From: Deroplatys truncata
Taxonomy: Eukaryota; Arthropoda; Insecta; Mantodea; Mantidae
Direction: 5' to 3'
Assembly (NCBI GenBank): GCA_030765065.1
Contig: CM060978.1
Span: 216,585,498 to 216,649,497, forward strand
Length of the DNA: 64,000 nucleotides
How positions within the stretch are numbered: the stretch's first letter is position 1; each line of letters starts with the position of its first letter. Of this stretch, positions 57,100 through 64,000 are shown one piece after another. The position numbers and the translations under genes are program-made. Below the pieces are notes generated by a model that was given only the letters and a program-made list of their open reading frames with translations, was not told the DNA's origin and ran no database searches.

Positions 57100-57560
57100 T
57101 ATAGCTCCTCTCAGTAATTGTTGGGCTGTGGTAGCGTGTTACACTTCAGAATTTTGTTAAATCTGTTAAATTTACACACAGTGTTTCCTGATGGATAATG
57201 CAATGGAATAAGCGTACGTTTTTGGGGATTTGTAACATTTTAAATAATTTCTTTGATCTCCCTACCAGACCCTCTTTTTCCCCAATCATTGCTGGAGTAC
57301 CATCTATCGCTTTTTCAGGTCTAGGTTCCTTTTACTGGTTATCTTTTCAATGCCCGGAACAGTTTTTCTCCCTTGTTTGCTCCTTAAGGTTTACAACAGG
57401 ATTCACGAGATATTCATGTACGAATGAAGATTAATCTGAGCCTCGTAGTTTATGTCTGTTGTCTCATCTAGTGCTAGAGAGTAGTTTAAAAACTCATTAA
57501 CTTTATTTTTAATATCGTTTTCAGTTACTTCTGCAATTTTTAGCACTCTAGTCTGAGGCA
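57100..57560 (-). pseudogene. hAT-type transposase relic (GTF2IRD2-like group)
   Basis: Three minus-strand blocks appear in family order, in different frames: FLNYSLALDETTDINYEAQ (about 57440-57505), DGTPAMIGEKEGLVGR-like sequence (about 57245-57310, with small lesions) and HCIIHQETLC (about 57164-57200). In domesticated and active hAT transposases of the group including GTF2IRD2 and related zinc-finger proteins, these flank the first catalytic Asp. The gene is a decayed internal fragment without visible TIRs. Confidence 0.55.
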
Positions 57561-57660
57561 GTATTTTTAGCACTTAAATGATTTCAGTCTAATTATATAA
57601 TATAAAATATAATAACAGCCCTCCTTAAAGCAATATGTGTATAAATAACATATAAAATGT

Positions 57661-58275
57661 ATGTAACAGTCATTGTAATAATGTTTATATTATTGTGTAC
57701 ATGTATAATAATATTATGTGAATGTATTAGGTAATTTAACAATATAGGAGCTGTGATAATAATAGGTCAAAAGTTTCTAACAATGAGGTAACCTTGAGGC
57801 AATAATGAACTGGAAAGTTTAATAATGCTACTGGTTGTTTAGAGCAACAATAATGTAATTTTTGAGACAGCTTATAAATAGTCAATCAACAACCGGAAAA
57901 TCTGAAAATAAAATAAAAGTATTCTATTGGAGTAGGATTAGCCAATTAGAAACTAAACTAGAGCAAAATGTACAAATTCAGAAGTCAGTTGCTAGTAGAC
58001 AGCGTTCCTAAACGGACGCGACACGCGTCCTCGAGAAGTTTAATACGTATTCAGTGCGAGACGAAAATAGTTTACGTGTGCAAGTGTGCAAAGTAATTAA
58101 TACATAATCTCACAGATCTCTATATAAGTGAAGTGTTATTTAATCCTATCAAGGATTAATAAAAGGAGTGAAGTAAAAATTATAATCTGTGTAAGCCTAC
58201 ATTCTTTAGTCGTATCACTCCCTGCAAAGAGAAACATGTCTCTACAAATTAATACTGTCGCAGCCGAGGCAAACA
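57661..58275 (+). mobile_element. LTR-like segment with leader motif
   Basis: A possible start TGTAACAGTCATTG (57661) is followed by TATATAAG (about 58117), AATAAA (about 58158), the block CGTATCACTCCCTGCAAAG shared with 23 kb, and then GTCGCAGCCGAGGCAAAC. The order promoter, polyadenylation signal, border, leader fits a 5' LTR. The left border is a guess. No gag or pol follows. Confidence 0.35.
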
Positions 58276-58555
58276 TAAATATATGATATTTAAAGAAGCA
58301 TTCAAAATACAAAGTTGATTGTTAAACTTGGGGCAAAGGCCACCGGAAAGTAAATTTGGGGCGAAGGATACCGGAAACTTTGTACCATTCGCGGTTGCAA
58401 CTACTTCAAGTGTTCGGCATCCCAACAGTTGAACTACAATACAACTCCTCCAAAAATAAAGGTTTCATACTTTTCCGAGTTTCTAAGCTACATGATAGCT
58501 TGCAAGCAGCTGCTTTTGAATCACAGTCGGAGTTTCTATATTGTCATGTCTACAA

Positions 58556-58826
58556 TGTCGTCATCCGTGGTGTAGTGTTTACCATGTAGCTACCGAGGTC
58601 GCGGGTTCAAATCCGAAGGAGGATTTTTTTCGAGAGTAAAAACCCTTAGAATGGCTTCCTTCGGAAGGGAAGTAAAGACGATGGTTCCGTGTCGTAGATT
58701 TACGGCACGTAAAAGAACCTCAAGGGTGATAAAAAGGCCTCTGAGCAAAATTTCGGTCTTTCGCGTCCAATATAGAATAGACGCTAAGGACCAGTTAAAG
58801 AGCGTCAATAAATAAAAACTCAATTC
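58556..58826 (+). repeat. tRNA-derived SINE, type 2, copy 2
   Basis: The head is at 58556-58615 with the B-box GGTCGCGGGTTCAAATCC. The body has CGTAGATTTACGGCACGTAA and GACGCTAAGGACCAG, and the tail is AATAAATAAAAACTC. It is the opposite orientation to the copy at 18633-18924. Confidence 0.7.
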
Positions 58827-59212
58827 ATGTCTATTACATTTGCTAGAGTTTGCTACCTTTGAGTATAGTAAAGCTGTTATCCGTTCATGACCTAAAACAT
58901 CATAATAATTGACTCCATGAATTTATACACAACTACACTTATAGGAAATGAATCTGTGACTTTGACATTCGTATAGAAAGTCTCTTAAATCTCGTATTAC
59001 TTCACAATATGAATTACCTGTAATTTACATATTCAGTCAGTATTAAACTTATCTGATTTCGTAGCTGATCTTTCTGACATTTCACATAATGTGGTTGCAT
59101 ATTGCTGCTGTTGGCACCCACTAATATTTGGAACACAAGTCACATTTGTCACTGAAAACATTTCACGCACTACTCAGATAATGGACTGTACCACCGCTGG
59201 CACGACTACCTA

Positions 59213-60397
59213 TACCCCCGCCGTTGAATCTTTGCACTTGACAGTTCATGTGGCTTTGCTTAAAGTTGGCTGTATTGTGGTTGCGATGTTGCCAGAGTGG
59301 CTAGTAAACAAGAACAGCTGATAGTTCTTTCTATCGTGTCTAAGCCGCATACAAAAGTGTATGTAGTAGCGAACGTCAAAGTATAATAACCATTTTGTAT
59401 TCTTATTGTTAATTGAAAATAACTCTGCATAAACATTGCAGCGTATGTAGAATAAATTACGCACTTTTGACAATATAGAAACAGAACAATGCAAACTTGC
59501 CTGCCACATTGAGGAGAAATAAAACAAATTATAAGCATGCGATAACAAAGTTATTTTCATTCACCGATTTAAAACTGCAATGGCTCAATTCCATCCAAAT
59601 CCCCGTCATTATTTTCACCAAGGCATATCATTAATAGTTCACACTCACTAATAACTCCATCTTTTTCTTGTGTTTTTCGTATTAGCTTATTCACGTGATC
59701 TACTTTCTTCTTCCAGGAAGCCGCGTCCACCGTCGCCACACCTTCCCACAAAAGCCTTTCCACCTCGGTAATGGTAAATTACTTATTGTTCTCCCTCACA
59801 TAAACCTTAATTCGCACCACACTAATTCGATAGGGTTGAAGTGACAGTGTATGGCTTTATCAGCAGGAATAGAAGGATGCCCGTGAAGCTTCACGTACTC
59901 CTTTTCCTGTTCAAAGAATTCTCGGGTCCTCCTTAATAGTTTCAATGCCTGACTATTAAGTGGCGCAAAGGATTTTCACTTCGTGAATCATCACTCGGTG
60001 ATCGACGTCATTTTTCAGACATTGTCACACTTAAATCTTGTATAAATAAATAATGACTTAAATGTATACAAAATAGATAAATACATATATGTATAAACGA
60101 ACAATAACAAAACTATAAAACAATAACCACAAATACAAATAACAATATGTAGCTTGCAAAGAACAACTCGACGCTCGCTAGAGATTCACAAACTGAAGCA
60201 CGTGGTTGGGAATAACTACATCCGGCAACAGAGCAGCTTCCAGCTCCCGTTCCGCTTCCGCTTTGTCATCGACCATCCGGAATGCAGACTTGTGATTGGC
60301 TTAGAAAGTCAAACGGTGAAAGCTTTTCATCTGTTTTTTTGCGAGTGTACCAACTTAAACGCGAGCTGTCAAGTGCAACGTTTCAGCGGCGGGGGTA
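59213..60397 (-). mobile_element. TIR transposon with TACCCCC ends
   Basis: The left TACCCCCGCCGTTGAATC and the complement of the right end (TACCCCCGCCGCTGAAACG) are inverted repeats that extend through TTTGCACTTGACAG, about 35 bp. TA flanks both sides (59211-59212, 60398-60399). The length is 1185 bp, with a decayed transposase inside on the minus strand. TA duplication and the transposase type both suggest the IS630-Tc1-mariner superfamily, but a different family from A and B. Confidence 0.8.
59569..59940 (-). pseudogene. DDE transposase relic, C-terminal third
   Basis: The minus strand reads CHFNPIELVW (about 59821-59850), where the Glu would be the third catalytic residue, in one frame. 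A second frame holds WKKKVDHVNKLIRKTQEKDG and ECELLMICLGENNDGDLDGI, then IEPL at 59569. This is the usual C-terminus of a widespread insect DDE protein group. The upstream catalytic Asp residues are not found, so the gene is truncated or very decayed. Confidence 0.65.
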
Positions 60398-60504
60398 TAA
60401 GCCAGGGAAGGGAGTTGAGTGAGGAGAGGGATGTTGTGACGTGAAAATTGGTCAAAGGTCAGGCGCTGTCTCATGAGACCCAAATTTGCGGTGCCTGTCC
60501 AAAT

Positions 60505-60665
60505 ATACATTTTATTTCCTATGTAAATAGCTTAAACACATGGTACCTTTATCAAAATCGTTTAGGCCATTTTTATGACAATAAAAAATTCCGAACTATT
60601 TTCCTTGTAAAAGATACTTTGAGGTTGGAGGGGTTTTCTGGAAATCTTAAAGGTTTCAATAACCC
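60505..60665 (-). repeat. HLR copy 18 (ancient fragment)
   Basis: TTATCAAAATCGTTTAGGCC, TTCCTTGTAAAAGATACTTT and GGGGTTTTCTGGAAATCTT follow the minus-strand HLR order with many changes. Confidence 0.5.
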
Positions 60666-61880
60666 ATGGTTTTAGTAAGCAGGCCAATTTTTATATCAAC
60701 ATCTTAATCTAAAATTAATGTTTAAATACATCTCTGTCTCCTATGAGCCAAACTGAAGCCAAACTTCCCTATGCTATGCGCGTTTGTGTATTTGCCCAAC
60801 TTATTACAAGCTTTATTCTTGTTACCTTTTCCAGAACTGAAAACTGCTAAAGGAATACTGTTAACGTAAGTCATGCAATTTACTGACATCGGTGTTGAAA
60901 ATGTGAACCCATTATCAGCACTGTTTTTGCATTCACTCAACCTGACCAGCAGCTACCTACTAAGGTACCCCCTCTGTGATACAACCCACAGACACGTTGC
61001 ATGTTTTAAAATTTAAGGACATTTTATGTTTTTAACACAGGAATGTATTATTCATTACCCAAGAGGAGGAAGTCGCATGTTTCTGACTTGTAAATAAACC
61101 TTGAGACATCATAAAATATGACTAACGAGTGTTTTATTTACTTTCAGGTAAGAGTTTCCATCGACACGCGACGCGGGAGATTAGTCTGAACTTGTGTGTG
61201 TACAGGTATGTTTACCTTAAGATATACTGGTATTATTTGAACTTTGGCACCTTACACGTCACGTGTTGCTGTTTTTATTTCTATGCGGGAGTTTTTATTA
61301 TTCGTCCTTCAAATACCTGATGGAGACAAAAAAAACGGGACTTAGGTCGTTATTACATATTTTATTTCTTAAACTCGAGAAACATAAACCATTTTTGAAA
61401 GCTTGCAGAAGACAGATTAGCGTGTTAGCAAAACTTTGTATGACCGCCTTCTTTCCCCCTTTTTCATATTTATGTCCGCTATGTGACATCTTTCTTTGTT
61501 TCATTCTTTCTCTCTTTCTTTCCCCACCAGCTTCTCTGTTTGTATGGAGTTTAGGTGCATTTGCTACTGCAGAGCACCCACCAGCGTTGCTTTTTATTGT
61601 TCCAAAGTAGAACTGCAGTGAAAATTTGCTTTGAATGCCTACCAACGTTACACGTTTCAAATGAAAACTAAATTACTGGGAATTTTATACTGAAACAATT
61701 CCAAAAATTCTAAAAATATTTCATTCTTTTAGCCTCTAGATCTACTTCTACATGACGAAGTAATGAATCTATGACTATGCTATGAACAAAGACGCAAGTT
61801 GCACACTTAGTCATAACACTATTCTCTAAAATCTCAAATGAAAATTCTATATAGTGTATGTGCTGTTTTCTTAATTTAAT
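60666..61880. other. Unassigned interval
   Basis: AT-rich. A pair of overlapping opposite frames at 61263-61660 (115 and 120 codons) has no family features; one is rich in Phe and Leu, as expected from a pyrimidine-rich strand. Confidence 0.3.
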
Positions 61881-62744
61881 TTTTACTTTCTCTACTACGT
61901 ATAGTAAGTAGGGGAAGTATTGCATACCACCCAAAAATTCGATACCGAGATTTCACCGGAAATATATGTTTTGAGGCGCCCTGAATCCAAGAAAAGCATT
62001 TTTGGAAACATGTCCGTGTGTGTGTCTGTGTATCTGTCTGTGAACAGCATAACTCAGAAACGAACAGTCGGATAAACACCAAACTTGGTATTTAAGTTCA
62101 GTATCTTCCAGAGATGCGACACGAAGGTTTTCAAGAAAATCTCCCCTCCCCAGATTACCCTTTACATGGAACATTTTTCGAAAATTTTAATTTTATCAAA
62201 AATGGCTCTAACGATTTTGATTAAAATATCATGTGTTTAAGATATTTTTATGACAAATAAAATATATATCTCAAATTTTCTGGGAATGTCTCCAAAAGTA
62301 TTCTTCATTGTGAACGACTTTTACATAACTGGTAAACCATAAGAGATAGACAAAATTTTAGTACACAAAAAATGTAGATCGCGTTAAAATACACAATTTA
62401 TCTCATACATTTTGTTGTTGTTGTTAAGTGAATCATTTTCGAGATATTGCTTGTTATTCCCTTAAATTTTCCAATACTTATACCTTTTCTCAAATGGGAA
62501 TTCATTATTATTTTTTTTGTCCTGGTAAAGCAAAGAGAATGGAATGCTTCACATAGCAACCAGCTCTTAAAATATTTGACTACGCTTAAAGCCTACCAAT
62601 TCCCCTTGCATCTACAAGAAAATTAGCAATAATATTAACATCTCGATATCTAGATTAACATGAAGCATATGGAGAATAAACATTTGTAAAAGTAGTTTGC
62701 ACATGAGTAGAGAAAGTCATGTGAGTGTAACACATCAAATTTTT
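61881..62744 (+). repeat. HLR copy 19
   Basis: A full-length young copy: ACTTTCTCTACT at 61885-61896, inverted AGTAGAGAAAGT at 62706-62717, hairpin at 62719-62735, CATCAAATTTTT at the end, and a (GT)n/(GTCT)n array at about 62017-62040. Confidence 0.93.
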
Positions 62745-64000
62745 ATGATCCACTGATTCACTTATTTCATTTTAAACTTTATCACATAGAAGGCCTTGTC
62801 ATTAATTATTATTTTTCTACAAATTATTATACCTATAATACAGTTTATGATTAACACAGCATGTCCCTAATATCACATCAAACGTACTGTTTATTCGGAT
62901 TCGTATAAGCGTTCACTTATAGTTAGAATGCAATCCTTATGTAAAATTCTTAATTTCATTTTTAATTTATTAAACATGAATTTCAGTAAACTGTGATGAT
63001 TTATTATCAATTCTAGAATAATTAATCTCTTATCTGTTGTACTAATGTCCTTTTGGGGGGGAGGGCTTTCTTAAGTTCTTCTCTCTAATCAACAGTGTAT
63101 TTAATTTATTTTGTAATTATAATCATAGTACATTTTGCTAAGTAAAAATTGTAATTGGGGGAAATCTGTAATATTCATATAAATCGATTAAAAAACTTTC
63201 AAATAAACCAGCTACATCAGTTTCTCTTAAGCATTTTAACATGTTAAATTCTGAGAATTACACCTTTAAAAGTTAAGAAGATGAAGATTTTAGACATACA
63301 TAAATCATGTCATAACTGCAATCATTTATGGATCTTTCTTCAGCGATGGCGAAGAATCTGAACTTCAGGAGTAATAATTATATCGTACGTTAGCACTCGA
63401 TCCTCAGAGTATTTACTATATGGATGAACTCGAGCTATAAACCTTAGGAATGCGCAGAGCAGGTAATATGTGTAATACTACACGTTTTTCCACAGCCATA
63501 TAACAGCGAGCATTAATTTGGCAATAACTTGTTTAGAAGCAACATGCAAAGTGATTAAATGTGTAGGTAGCACAGATACTTTTGTGCTATAAAACTCAGC
63601 AACGCCTCCGAAACCAGTACCACCTATGTTTACTGCCTAGTGAATCATTTATACGGGACATAAATAATATTCAGGGAAATAATAAAATTGCATGCAAATA
63701 ACATTCTTCAACGCACAAAGTGCTCTGGAAATAAAACTACCTAATCTGATTAATTTGCGGACAATGAATTCGAAAGTGATGCTGAAGTTCCAGGATTAGC
63801 TTGAATTTTGCATCGTAGACATTGCCAAATATTGTGGTTAATTTAGTATATATTTTTTTGTCTGCGAGATATTGGGTAAATTTATTTGGGGTAAACTACT
63901 GGCGGTATACTGCAACAGCATGCCATATTACTGTCTCAGCAATAGCATGGGTAAATATTAAACAACATGTATAAGTTCACATGATTCAGAAGGAACCTAG
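62745..64000. other. Unassigned interval
   Basis: AT-rich to the window edge. No gene, TIR or repeat partner that I can support. Confidence 0.3.

Noticed and set aside
61263-61660. Overlapping 115- and 120-codon frames on opposite strands
   Set aside because: Pyrimidine-rich strand bias explains both; no domain seen.

Overview
The window looks like non-coding, AT-rich chromosomal DNA from an arthropod, most likely an insect with a large, repeat-rich genome. The evidence is the combination of decayed non-LTR retrotransposons, Tc1-like elements with TA target duplications, tRNA-derived SINEs, LTR fragments and many copies of one 0.8-0.95 kb interspersed repeat. I found no intact host gene, no rRNA or functional tRNA gene, and no prokaryotic-style operon. 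Almost every open frame is a piece of a broken mobile-element gene or a by-product of a repeat. The taxon cannot be fixed from sequence alone.

Layout. 0-4.1 kb: SINE, Tc1-like copy 1 (415-1621), then the 3' half of a LINE (2405-4125) cut by an LTR-like fragment (2770-3391). 4.1-6.7 kb: two copies of the dominant repeat (here called HLR, helentron-like repeat). 7.4-8.4 kb: a TIR element with a fragment of an unnamed arthropod protein. 9.4-13.4 kb: a pile-up of HLR copies in alternating orientation, one split by a second type of Tc1-like element (9585-10887). 13.5-15.8 kb: the long member of the TIR element, with a near full-length relic gene. 15.9-20.6 kb: LINE fragment, two HLR copies, three SINEs and another repeat. 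22.9-31.0 kb: LTR-like end, HLR, SINE, and a LINE (28.2-30.9 kb) split by the short TIR element. 31.6-38.9 kb: LINE tail, SINEs, Tc1-like copy 2, HLR. 41.6-50.7 kb: several HLR copies, a SINE, and Tc1-like copy 3, the best preserved. 51-64 kb: a CCAAT-containing repeat, HLR, Tc1-like copy 4, a hAT relic, an LTR-like end, a SINE, a TACCCCC-TIR transposon (59213-60397) and a last HLR.

Two observations stand out. First, HLR has the architecture known for helentron-derived non-autonomous elements such as Drosophila DINE-1: a 12-bp motif at the 5' end that recurs inverted near the 3' end, a 3'-terminal hairpin, an internal microsatellite and T-rich insertion points, in about 19 full or partial copies. 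Second, a TIR element family (7425-8409, 13480-15816, 28514-29523) carries a conserved arthropod protein of unknown function and duplicates a TAA trinucleotide on insertion. One copy sits inside a LINE reverse-transcriptase frame, and removing the element plus one TAA restores that frame, which fixes the element borders. This is my best candidate for a poorly described transposon system.

All names and family assignments come from reading the sequence and from general knowledge of these families; no database search was possible. Borders of old copies are approximate.
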